Origin: Mya arenaria
Taxonomy: Eukaryota > Mollusca > Bivalvia > Myida > Myidae
Reading direction: 5' to 3'
DNA: 64,000 nucleotides
NCBI RefSeq assembly: GCF_026914265.1
Contig: NC_069138.1
Location: 55,934,085 to 55,998,084 of the forward strand
Shown here in pieces: positions 1-11,568 of the stretch. The position numbers and the translations under genes were made by a program. Every line of letters begins with the position of its first letter. Position 1 is the first letter of the stretch. A model generated the notes under the pieces. The model saw only the letters and a list, made by a program, of their open reading frames with translations, made no database searches and had not been told where the DNA came from.

Positions 1-30
1 AAAACAGCAAAGCTTCTGGACCACCTGAAC

Positions 31-1653
31 ATGGCTGCACCACGGGTTGTCCCGGAAGGTCGTACCACGGCTGTTCTGATAGTTGTTGTTGTAACAGTTT
101 GTTCTATCATCATCCCAGTAGCGTGCCTTATGTCAGGGGTAACCAATCACGAACTGCCATTCTCCATTGTTTTCACATGGAATATATGTTGGTTCAGTTT
201 TTCTGTCGCAGCCATAGGCATATTTGGTTTTCTTGTTGGAAAGCGGAGACACGCGCATATTACTCGAAGTGAGGAAATCGAGAGCAATGTTCCGTTTCTT
301 ATAACAACTATAGTTTTCGGTTTAGTAACTTGTTGCTATCAAATATATTGTTCGACCCGGGTGTTTCAGTGCGTACGGCATGAGCTGGGATTGGGTTTCA
401 ACCTTACCAACTTTTTGTCCACGATGTTCACAGGATGCCTAAGTTTAATCCAGACTGGTTTCATTGTATGTGTCTACAGGTGGCAATGCACAAGCTCCTA
501 TGCCCGGATGTTGTTGGCCATAATTATCTCCCAAAACATGTTTTTCTGTGTGAACAGCATATTGGATGTTTTCAGAGCAGTGCATACAGATTATGACATT
601 ACAAATGTTTTGCAAAATATCAACAATGGCTCCGAATGGGACTACCGTCACAATACTCTTGTGTTTTCGACGTGTAACAAAACCACGGAAGTTACTGACA
701 GAGTCACCAAGCACGTGTACAAATACGTGTATTCATTCCAATTCGTGTACAGCATGTTTTCGCTGTGTTTTCTTTTGCAAATATGGAACATCACGCTTCC
801 GATACCAGAAGATGACAACTTAACTGTCAGCAGTCGAGAGGAGGAAAGTTATAATGAGACTTCACCTTTGTTAATTACTGAAGACATTTCGTCAAGACAA
901 ACGGCTTCTTCAAACTTGTTGACCGACCTTTTGTGTTTCGTTTCAAGGCATTCTTTTAAGTTCACTATAGTATACATATCGATTTATTTTGCCTTTCAGT
1001 TGTTTGTTGAAATTGAAAGTGTACACGAAGGTTCCGAGGCTTATAACAATACATTTTATGCTTACGAGAAGGCGAGTTATTATGTCCATACTATTTACAC
1101 TAACATCTTCTGCGTCGTGCCATTCTTCGGTTACTTAGTTTCTCGAAAACATAATCCTTCAACGTGGAAGTTTGGTATATGGAACACAATGCTGATTTTA
1201 TGCGCCTGTGGGAACTTCATTCTGATTATCTTCGAATCCATTGCCTCTATTTCTGTGCTAAACAAAGATGATGAAATACACATAGGAGAAAAAGTTATCT
1301 TCCTTGTTGGCATTTTATTACATTTTGTTGGCACGTACTGTCAAATACTGTTTATCCTCAAAGCCAACGACTTAGTGGCAAGATCGCAATCGACCAGAAA
1401 ACAGTACCTGTATGTGAAAGGCATCCTTGTGTTTCTGTTTCTTGTAAATTTGGAGCACTCTGTTTCTGAAACATTTTTGACAGCCCCTCCTTTAGAATAT
1501 ATCCAAGATATGGAAGGAGATGATACATATGGACACAGGAATTGGTGGCTTATAACAAGGATACTCTTTCCTATTGTGATTCATTATCGCATTTTTTCAG
1601 CTCTTATGTGCCTTAAAGTATATAAGAAAACTCGAAATTGGAATTGCGTATGA
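31..1653 (+). CDS. Otopetrin-like 12-TM proton channel homologue, intronless
   Basis: A 540-residue frame opens at the first ATG and reads without interruption to TGA. Twelve hydrophobic segments can be counted, six before and six after a polar linker near residues 260-300 that contains NETSPLL and poly-acidic stretches. This matches the two-halves topology of otopetrins. The C-terminus carries the otopetrin-like ending: FLVNLEHSVSETF in TM11, then YGHRNWWLITRILFP and IHYRIFSALMCLKVYK in TM12. The family usually has an aromatic-Tyr-Arg-x-His-Ser signature there; Tyr-Arg is kept but His is replaced (YRIFS). Otopetrins are proton-selective channels of the plasma membrane, used in acid sensing and in otolith/otoconia calcification. 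Whether this divergent member conducts protons is inference. The start is supported by conservation of residues 5-16 (RVVPEGRTTAVL) in the copy at 6739. Family assignment is by topology and signature only. Confidence 0.72.
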   Translation: MAAPRVVPEGRTTAVLIVVVVTVCSIIIPVACLMSGVTNHELPFSIVFTWNICWFSFSVAAIGIFGFLVGKRRHAHITRSEEIESNVPFLITTIVFGLVTCCYQIYCSTRVFQCVRHELGLGFNLTNFLSTMFTGCLSLIQTGFIVCVYRWQCTSSYARMLLAIIISQNMFFCVNSILDVFRAVHTDYDITNVLQNINNGSEWDYRHNTLVFSTCNKTTEVTDRVTKHVYKYVYSFQFVYSMFSLCFLLQIWNITLPIPEDDNLTVSSREEESYNETSPLLITEDISSRQTASSNLLTDLLCFVSRHSFKFTIVYISIYFAFQLFVEIESVHEGSEAYNNTFYAYEKASYYVHTIYTNIFCVVPFFGYLVSRKHNPSTWKFGIWNTMLILCACGNFILIIFESIASISVLNKDDEIHIGEKVIFLVGILLHFVGTYCQILFILKANDLVARSQSTRKQYLYVKGILVFLFLVNLEHSVSETFLTAPPLEYIQDMEGDDTYGHRNWWLITRILFPIVIHYRIFSALMCLKVYKKTRNWNCV

Positions 1654-2580
1654 AATGAAATGGTTAAGGACAGACTAAGTAGTTTTGTTTCTGACTCTTT
1701 TGTTACATTCAGATCTCCATTATATTAAGCTTTAATTGTTTTTGGCCTGTTTTAAAGCAGTTATGCATCTAATTCCCCCCACCCCCTTAAAAAAGAATAT
1801 CGGAACTTATCATCCGCTTACGGGTTTAGATCGTGAGCTGAGCGTGGTTCCATTGTAAATCTTTGCAGAAAATAATTTATACCGCAAAGCCAATTTTGCG
1901 TTAACCCAAATCGGAACATAGTACATTTTTGAAACGTCATAAACACTTACATTATCTCGCAAACATCTGGAATCATTCGAAACTGAGCTTCAAAAAAGTA
2001 TTTATGTATTCATAAAACTATTTAGTCTACCTTTATGCCGAATAACATTGTTCTGTTTAAACAATTAGGATTGCTTTACCGGAATATGCTGTTTTTTTGT
2101 AAAATACAAGAGTACCTTGTGTATTGCGATGAATTAACTTTCAATGCATATGTTGTGTACAAACTGTGATATACCTGTAAGTTTATTTGTTATGCTTATT
2201 TCTTGAATATCTATGTATGAACAAAGTTTGTAAAATCCTTTCGTTCAGTACAGGATTCTCAATTAAATTAGTGTATAAATTCATGTTTATAATGCCTTAA
2301 TGGTCTTTAAGAATGCAATAGCTTGATGGAAGGACTAAAACATAAAATATAAAAAAACAGGGGAAAACACCCACCCGCCATTACCTCCCTGTTATACCCC
2401 AATGGGATACATGCTTATTAATTTTCCAAATAAGCTTATGTTATTTGTGTTTAAAAAAAATCAAAATGAAGCCTTATTTGCATTTACTAAATATGTTGCC
2501 TTACTGTTTCAATTTATTTTCTACATTGTGTAGAATGTACATCTGTGATTTATATGTCATATAACATGACCAATGATTGG

Positions 2581-2586
2581 AATAAA
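2581..2586 (+). terminator. Candidate polyadenylation signal of the otopetrin-like gene
   Basis: A canonical AATAAA lies 928 bases after the stop codon of the 31-1653 gene. The intervening sequence is AT-rich and has no open frame of note, consistent with a 3' UTR. Earlier variant hexamers could be used instead. Confidence 0.3.
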
Positions 2587-2869
2587 ATTTATCTTATCTG
2601 TCTTATCTTACCCCAGTTGGGTCTTTAAACGCCTTACCCCTAATCGTTTGCAAAGGATGAATGTTCTACTCGTGCATAAAAATGTTTCTCAGAACTGAAA
2701 AAAACATGAAGTTTTGAAACATTTTAATTTTTTGCCAGCCCCGCCCATTTTCGCTATGACAAAGGCTATTAAATTACTAATAAAGTAACACTTGCAAAAG
2801 GTTTGTCAGTGTTACTCCTATAACTACTGTATGTGACAAAACTGTATAGACAATAAGTTTATCCCCTGC

Positions 2870-3920
2870 CCGTCCGCCTGTCTGTCCTTCCGAAAAATAG
2901 AAGCTGCAAAATCTCGAGTTTGCAAGCTTGGTTTATGAAGTTGGTATATGGTTTAAAACTCATTAGGAAATAATGTACGTCATTACTTTATTTTGTAGAA
3001 ACATGATTATAGTCAGTATGGCAACGAACGTATGGAATTTTATATCACTTTTTGTCTAAATTCTGGAGTAAAGTAATAAGAAGTATGCACGCCAGGTTAA
3101 TGGAACTTTGTATGTTGATAGAGGGCCATAAGGAGATTATGCACGTCCTTTTGATAATGGCATAACACAAAAAGTATATAAAGGCTGAAGTAATGATGTC
3201 GATAAAGGGCCTTTTTTGGAAAATACTCTACTTGTTATCGAAACAAATTATCACTCTTTTAGACTGCATCTGCAATAAATCATGAACTATTCAAACTTCG
3301 GTTAGTGCAACTAAGTGTTTTGGCAGAAGGCCATATGGAGATTATGCCGGTAATTTTTATGTTAGTAGGAAATATATAGTGATTGCTATGGCAACATATA
3401 CTGTGAAAACACCACTCTGAGATAGGATCTTAGTCTAACACAAAAAGTAAGGGAGCTTTGTATACATTTATGAAACTTGGTATGAAGAAAAAAGGAGATT
3501 ATGCAACTCTTTTTATCCTCTATTGCACAAAAATGATGCTTGCAATGGCATCAAAAAGAGTGAAAAATACCTTCTTTTGACTTATTCTTGGCATCACTCA
3601 ATAATATATAAAAACTGCATGCATGAACGTAAGGATGTGGATAAAGGGCCATTATGAGAAAACATCACACTTTTTGACTGAACCCTACAATAAAACTAGA
3701 AGTATGAAAGCTACGTCAATGAAGCCTTGTATTTGGTTACAAGGATATTTGTGGATTGTGTGTGTCGTTAAATGAATTTGTCGGAAGATATGTGTTGCTG
3801 CTATGACAGTATAATGATTTGAACTTCTTCCTTTCGTCCGAAAAAAATGAATGCTGCGACAATTCAAGGAGAATGCGAGCTAGGTATATGAAACTTGACG
3901 GACAAGTGATACTTATGCTG
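2870..3920. repeat. Degenerate tandem repeat, roughly 120-180 bp period
   Basis: Variants of a phrase resembling GATAAAGGGCCATAAGGAG followed by ATTATGCA recur near 3115, 3195, 3330, 3490 and 3635, interleaved with stretches like TGCTATGGCAACATA. The copies are diverged and the period is irregular. The block begins with a CTGTCCGTCC-type run, which I associate with bivalve dispersed repeats. Confidence 0.4.
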
Positions 3921-6738
3921 ACCATTTAATATCATTGTTACATGTATATGACAAAGAAAACTACATTGAAACATAATAATATTGACGTGCCTTAGTAATA
4001 CATGGTTGCATTAAGTGACGTCATCGTTTGTGGCTACATTACCGTATATACACACTTATAAATGTTGGGACAAGTGTTAGATTGGGTAACTAGTTTTAAC
4101 TACATTTAGTTTTAACCCCCAATAAACGTTGTTTTACTGGCCATTCCATGGCGGTAACCCCATCATTTATTAATAGTATGTGTTGTTTTGTGACGTTGTG
4201 TGTCTCCCGTTAAGTGGCTCGTGGAAGGCTTTACAAATGTGCCTCTCAACAGTGCCTTAACCATGTCGTTGCGTTATGTTATCCATTGGGCTTTTCCCGG
4301 TAGTTTCAATCGAATATTCAACATATTGTTTTCAGAACATGCATAAGTCCAATTTTTAATAAGAGTCAAAAATTATATGCAAAGAGAACTGCATTGATGT
4401 TTCTAAATATAATCCACCATCGAGGCGCCCATATTAAAAATGGATTTTGTGTTTTCAACTGTCAAGGGACATATGTAATGTTTATGGGAAAACTAATGAC
4501 ATAATAACAGTCCTGAAAACGTAAACTGAATATTCAAAGAAGGTGAGCAGGTGAAAAAGATATGATTGGTATAAAAATAAGGTAAATATGAATTGGCTAA
4601 CAAATGTTTCTTATAATCATATCCGTTTCTAGTATTTGCATAAGATGGAACCCCTCAAATTAAAACGTTCGTGCAAAATTACATTTAAAAACCTTTGTGT
4701 TTGACCTTTATATAGCTATACATATAAGCATCCTTCATTTTATTACAGCTTTACGTATGGCGTAAGCTGTCCTATTACGTCAACAAAACATATGCACATT
4801 AATGTTAGATTGAGGCAAAAAACAACAACATACAATATGGCTGCCGATTAGTTATATTTTAATGGCAAACGAATAAAACTAGATTTTTTTTTTAAACCGA
4901 TGTTTGTGTATATAAATTATTATAGGATTAGTGTTTGTATTGATGCACCTTTCATTATCATGGACACTTACACGGATAGCGAATGAATTATTGTTAATAT
5001 ATTTGATACTGTTTGATAACGATTAAGAGGGACTACATACAATTTTGTGACATACTATGGTTTGATTGAGTACATAATATTGAACTTTATAACATCAATA
5101 TAAACCTTCCGAGAGGAACACATTTTCAGTTGTCAACATGTTTCCTATGTTCAAATGCATGTATACTGCTTGGGAAAAAAACTTTTTTTTATTTATAAGT
5201 GTATATTGAACACGTTTTCACGGTCACGTATACAATTTTAACCTCCATTAAGTTATCATTTAGATACGGCAACTACAATACTGATAATCTTTACTATTTT
5301 TCCGTGAATAATAACTTAAGTAAACAAAACGTATTATATGATTATGCAAACAGATCAAGTGTCGAGTTTATAGTTTAAGTTTTATTGTTCTCTGAAGGTC
5401 AAACATTGAAGGCATTATAAGTTCTAGAAAACAAAATGCTGTTGTTTTGTAAATTTATCGCTAAAGCCTCCGGTCAATACTATGTGAAAAACTACCAAAA
5501 CAAGCTAAGTAGCCAAACGTTTAAACATAATAAAATAAACAAAATAATTTCACTTATAATATTCTTTGACAGTTGTAATGTTAGTAAAATGCAATGTTTT
5601 CATTAAACAAAATTTGATATAAAATGAATATGAAATTTTAAGGGTTATTCCAAAAAAAATTATTAACCGGATAAATAACTGAAGAATATCTGACCTAAGT
5701 ATTTTGTATGAAAACCAGACTACCTTAAATATTAAATGCCGTATAAGTAGTAATGTTCGATCATTTTTTCAAAACTTTTTTTAAAGCCGACGCATTCACG
5801 TTTCACGTTTCATAAGGTCAGCACTCAAACAAATTAATTTCATTTGTATTTAAGTATGAGTTAAATGTTTCGTTTATCGATAGAACATGATACAACGTTC
5901 AAAGTAGAGCTTTATTTTTAAAACTTGTTTTTAAACCAATAACATAGAACTGCTCTATTTTCCAAAAAGCGTTATTAACGCTCCTGAAAAAAATACCTAT
6001 TTTGATTTCGTCTTTCTAAATTCTAAACGGGCAAAAGTAGTACAAGAGTTTCTTTTATTTCTCTTAATGAAACTAATGCTTTGTACATTAGTCTCGATAT
6101 TGCATGGAATATATCATAATACAAACTTTGTCTTGAAAGTGTAAAGTAAACGAAAGTAAAGCCGCGATCAATGATTTTCAGACATTACAGGAAACTTTAT
6201 CCAATGTGTGCTTTAATATAAGTAAAGGATAAAACTTCCTTATAACATATTCTTTATTATCAATGTACGCATATTTGCGCAGGACTTTGAAACAATCAGT
6301 ACTTAAGTCATATGGAATTGTTTTCTTTAACTTATAAGGGCATAGCTAGAGTTTACATCAAAACAATCAGACTGTATGCTTCAATGTTGTGAAATGGTTT
6401 ACGGATGTTGCAAAAATAAAGCTGAACATTTACTCATTATCAAGGGATGAAGATTAGTCATACATATCGTTAAAATATTGGTTGCAAATGGAAGTTAAGC
6501 GTAATGGATAGCAAACAACAAAAGGAACGTTTCAATACAGTAATCTTCAAAGGAAAAAGGAAAACATATAGCTAAATGTATGAATTATGAGATAGTACAT
6601 GACTTTTACTCCAATTCATAGTGAATTGAAAAATGACATTGTAGCAACATTTTGAGATGGTTGTCACCAAAAGCGTGAGCTAAACAGAAACAATGAAGCG
6701 AAACTTCTAGGAACTTTTGTCCGCTAGGACCACTATAC

Positions 6739-8326
6739 ATGGATACTCCACAGGTTGTCCCGGAAGGCAGAACCACAGCTGTTCTGGCAGTTGTGGTAAT
6801 AACACTGAGTTCTATCATCCTTCCATTAGCGTGCATTCTCTCCGAGGTGACCAAACACGAACTGTCATTCGCCATTGTTTACTCTTGGAATATATGCTGG
6901 TTTATTATTTCCGTCGCAGCCATCGTCATCTTTGGTTATCTTGTTGTGCAACGGAGACAAGCGTATGTGACTCGACATGAAGAAATCGAGAGCCCTGTTT
7001 TGTTTCTTATACCAACTATAGCTATCGGTTTAGCCACTTCTTGCTCACAAATTTATTATTCGACCCGGACGTTTCCGTGCATAAGGCATGAGATTGGCTT
7101 GTTTTATAACCTAACGAAATATTTGTCCACGTTTTTCACAGGATGTTTCAGTTTAATTCAGACTGGTTTTATTACATTTGTTTACAAGTGGCAATGCACA
7201 AGTTTTTATTCCCGAATGCTGTTGGCCATGATTTTGTCCCAAAATATGTTCTTCTGCGTGAACAACGTTTTGGATGTTTTCAGAGCATCGAACACGGACT
7301 CCAACAATACGATTGTCTTGCAACAAAATAGCAATGACTCAAAATTGGATAACTTTCACAATATTCTTGTGTTTTCAACGTGTAACACAACCACGGAAGC
7401 TACAGACAGTGTCGCCAAATTTGTGTACAAGTATGTGTATTCATTCCAATTTGAGTACTGCATGTTTTCCCTTTGTTTTCTTCTGCAAATATGGAACATA
7501 ATAATTCCGACACCACAGGAGTTTAACGCCAATGTCAGCGATGGAGAGGACGACGAATATAACGAACATTTGCCATTGTTAACGAATGAGAGCCTATCGT
7601 CAAGACATAAGTTTTCAAGAATGATGACTAACCTTTTGGGTTTCGTTTCACGACATTCATTTAAGTTCACTTCTGTATATGTTTCAATTTATTTTGCATT
7701 TAGGTTGTTTGTTGAAGTTGAAATTGCAGACTCCAAAAAACAAAGTTGAAAAAAAACATTGTATAGCTTCGAGAAGGCAAACTGTTATGTTCAGACTATC
7801 TATACTAACATTATGTGTGTTGTGCCTTTTTTTGGTTACTTAGTTCCTCGAAAGAATAATCCTTCAAGGTGGAAGTTTGACATATGTAATTCAATGCTGA
7901 TTGTATGCGCCAGTGGCTTCCTCATACTGATTATATTTGAAACAATTGACAAAATATCCGTGTTACACAATCATGATAAAAAGAACATAGGAGAGAAGGT
8001 TATCTATCTTGTTAAGATTTTATTACATTATGTTGGCACTTATACTCAAAGCCAACGATTTAGTGGCAAACTCGCAAGTGACTGGACAACAACACCTTTA
8101 TGTGAAAGGCATCCTTGTCTTCCTGTTTCTTGTAAATTTGGAGCACTCTATTTCTGACACATTTTTGACCGCCTCTCCTTTACAATACATCCAGGATATG
8201 CAAGATGACACATATGGACGCAGGAATTGGTGGCTGATAACAAGGATTCTTTTTCCTATTGTCATTTATTATCGCATTTTCTCAGCCCTTATGTGCCTTA
8301 AAGTGTACAAGAAAGCTCGGGATTGA
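6739..8326 (+). pseudogene. Decayed tandem copy of the otopetrin-like gene
   Basis: The sequence aligns along its full length with the 540-residue product of the gene at 31-1653, from MDTPQVVPEGRTTAVL to the WWLITRILFPIVIYYRIF ending. The frame that starts at 6739 meets an in-frame TGA at 7747-7749, in the stretch equivalent to the extracellular loop after TM7, where copy 1 reads on. The same frame then continues from 7750 through TM8-TM10. Near 8042 a deletion of about 17 bases relative to copy 1 shifts the frame, and the last two TM segments continue in another frame from about 8039 to 8326. With one nonsense change and one frameshift, a full channel is not expected. A truncated six- or seven-TM product from 6739-7749 could still be translated. 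Similarity at the protein level remains high, so the decay looks fairly recent. Confidence 0.8.
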
Positions 8327-8763
8327 AGTTACATATGCAATTAATTGGTTAAAGGCAGACGAATTAGTTTGATTTTTGATTCAATTAAAAGATATGGTAG
8401 TGAATTTGTTTTCGCCATATGAGGCTTTTATTGCCGAAAAATGAATATTGACCTATACTATATTAACTCGTTTATGCTTCTCATTTGGGCCCGAGAAAAC
8501 AACTAGTCGCCAGCTTCAGCGGATCTCGTGGCCTAAGCAGAGCGTGCTTCCGTTGCAAAAAAACTGTGGGAAGCTAAAATGGAAAATAAACAATACCAGG
8601 AAATTAATTGTGAATTTGTCGCCAACAGTGCACCTTATTTTTTCCATATTATTTTCGAAAACATCTGTTATTATTTACAACAGAAAATAAAAATAATCTT
8701 TCTCCATACATAAAAGTATTTAATCTGCCTTTAAGCGTAATCACTGGGTTGTTATAACTTAGG

Positions 8764-8902
8764 GGTTAATACACGGTGTAGCCGGGCCGTTGAGTGATAA
8801 TTGGCCCGAGTGACTCATAATGGCCGGAGACATAGTCGAGGGACATTATGAGCACGAGGGCCAATTTTCACTCAACGGCCCGGCTACACCGTGTATTAAC
8901 CT
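8764..8902. repeat. Foldback hairpin element with about 58-bp arms
   Basis: The left arm (8764-8822) starts GGTTAATACACGGTGTAGCC and the right arm (8844-8902) is its near-perfect reverse complement. About 21 bases separate the arms. Both ends read TTAATACACGG, so TTAA is present at each border, as in piggyBac-type non-autonomous elements. It carries no coding capacity. It sits about 440 bp past the broken otopetrin copy and has no counterpart after copy 1. Confidence 0.75.
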
Positions 8903-11568
8903 CTTTAATACATATGTTTGTTTTTCTTATTTAGCAAGTTTTAAGTTTGCTTTTTAAAGTTTATCTGCAATCCAGTTGTGCAATCTCATTTCGCTCTGGC
9001 CTGACTACGATGAGATAACTCACTCTCAAATTAAATTTGCTTTTTATTATTAAGTTTTTGAGAGCGAGCCAAACAAGCAAACAACATTTTGTTGTCACTT
9101 TTATGTCCCTATTCCAATTTCAATTGATTACTTTGAAAATTCCACAACACGTCTATCCGAATTTTTCTGTAAGAATCACTGCCGTCTGTCTGTTCATGTC
9201 CTGAATAACTGAATTCAATTCAATAAACATGAACACTTAGCAAGTAGAACGACTGTTTGTACTTAAATAAACAAATACCTCGTATTAATGATGTCAACAT
9301 GTATGGACAGTTGCTGTTTTTTAAGTAAATTCTATTTTACTGCTTGCTTTGTTTTCTTTTTTGAATGTCAACGCAGAATAAAAAACGCCGCCCTAACGGT
9401 CAACACTGGTTATCAAATACTAGCATATCTTCCTAAACTGCGTTCGCGTTGGCCTCCCTTTAGGATTTTAATAATAAATATGTTCAAGCAGATCAATACA
9501 ATTTTATTTATTTAGTCAAGACATTATTTTGCAGTCGCCAAAATTGATTTTAAGGCGAAATTTGAATTCACGTGCGAATGTTCTACTGGCCGCAAAATAA
9601 TAATCGAAAATCGGCCCGGGCCGCAAAACTGATAATCGCTGAGTCATGCAAATAATCGCTCAATCCCTGTACAAATGTGTTACTATATATAGTAACACAT
9701 GTATTAATGTTTATTAAACTTATGGATTGTTTTACCCAGATATGATCAGCATCGTGCGATTTTGGACCTTTGGACATTAATTTGCTTTATTATTCTATTT
9801 GGTATTTGAAATAAATGACATTTCAGGACGTATTTCTGATAAAAATAATGTCTCACTTAAAATTCCTAAGATACGTGTTTATAAGTGAGACCATGTATTG
9901 CGTGTTTAAATGCAAAATTTGACGTCACGCATATGACGTTATTACAAAAGTACATTTTTGAAATGAAATGACTTGCAATATTAGTGTATCAATATTACAA
10001 CTAGTTAATAATTTTATTTGTTTTCCAAACACAGAATCTTTCTTAAACAGTAATAAAGAGAAAAATAATGATTTAGTTTTGTATTTTCAAATCATTGGGC
10101 CGTTTTAAACACTGCCATGAGTAATGTAATGGTCATAAAAAGTAGAGATATACATATTAATTTTTATTTTGTTGCAAGTTTTATTCATGATTTCATTTGT
10201 AATAATTACACCCGACGAACAAAATCGTGCGATGCGGTCCACATGTGTTTTGTAAAATACTAGTGTTCCTTGTGTATTACTATATCTTTAACGTATACGA
10301 ATTATGAAATATTTAGTATAAATGTATGTATATCTGTTTTGTCTATTGATTTTGTAGCTTTCTGATGAGCAAAGTATGTCATCCTTTTATAATTGAAAAT
10401 TGAATATAAGATAAATACAAACATATACATTTATTTATTTCTATTGAAAAAGAAATGCAACATTTTACCATTTAAGGTACAAACATGTAAGGCAATGTCC
10501 CACATATTATTTACTGAATCGATGTCTTATTTGGTTTGACATCCAGGTTTCTGAACATTTTTTAAACTGTTTGCAATTGTTTATACAATTGATGTATATT
10601 GTTGTTACGGCATTTAATAAATTTCCATTTTATGGTCGTTTGTTGACTACTTACTAGCTGGGGATATGAGAATCATAACCGTGCCTAGAGTAATTGATAA
10701 ATGGTTTTAAGCCTGAATATTTGGGTAGACAAGCTTTTTCGGATAACTTGATCGTACCTTGGAAGATTAAGAACAGTTGACTGGCTTGTTTCATTCAATA
10801 AAATGTAATGTCTGTATGCGGTCGTGGAACACAAGAAGTCCGCTTCTTATTGTATAGAATTTGTTTTACCCTATTCTTGGATATCTACACATTGATGGTG
10901 GAACTGATTAGACTGATATGTTTCTTTTTTGTTATTATTGATAAGGACTGGGACAGGCAAACTACTAGTGGAATCCTAAGTGTCTTAATTGCCCGTACGT
11001 ATGCAATAAGCTAGAAACATGTTACATATACTGATGTCGTAAATGATGAGATCGTAGCATTACGTGCGTGTATTGTCGAATAAATACAATCTGTCGATAC
11101 AAGTTGGGAAAAGTGTGATGTTGAGTTCCCATTAACATTTATTGATATGTGTGTAATCAAATGTGAATGCAGTCGGTTGTTTTGTGAAGTTGTGTGTCTC
11201 TCATTAAGTGAACGTAAGGCATTAACAATATGCCTCTTAACAGTGCCTTTAACAATTACGTTACATGTTTGGAAACTGGAATTTTCCCTGTAGTTTATAT
11301 GTTATATGCTGTTTTTATAAAATAAAGCACAATATTTCAGAAAAAATTCAAACATATACATAAAGCATTTATAAAACACGAAAAACATGCCAAAATGTTC
11401 TAACGTAGATTTATATTCACATTCATTTATAGTGAATTACTCTGAGGAAATCACCTCGTCATTTAGCCATCAGCAACTCAACATTATATCTATTTTGCAC
11501 ATCCAACTATTCTCTATCATACTCCAATCCAGCTTGTTTCCATCGTCGAAAGTGTTGCTGTTCAGGTT
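8903..11568. other. Non-coding interval
   Basis: No gene was recognised. Segments near 10250-10400 and 11165-11300 resemble 2095-2260 and 4170-4310 and mark the 3' part of the duplicated otopetrin block. A perfect 26-bp palindrome lies at 9675-9700. The rest is AT-rich. Confidence 0.5.
9675..9700. repeat. Perfect 26-bp palindrome
   Basis: ATGTGTTACT, ATATAT and AGTAACACAT together form a perfect self-complementary sequence with no spacer. It lies in a non-coding interval. It may be the core of a decayed hairpin element or a cruciform-prone site. Confidence 0.7.

Larger units (their letters stand above)
1654..6738. other. Non-coding interval between the two otopetrin-like copies
   Basis: No convincing gene was seen on either strand. 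It contains the 3' flank of copy 1 and a degenerate tandem repeat at about 2870-3920. Two segments (about 2095-2260 and 4170-4310) resemble segments downstream of copy 2, so the interval belongs to the duplicated block. The rest is AT-rich single-copy-looking sequence. Confidence 0.5.
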
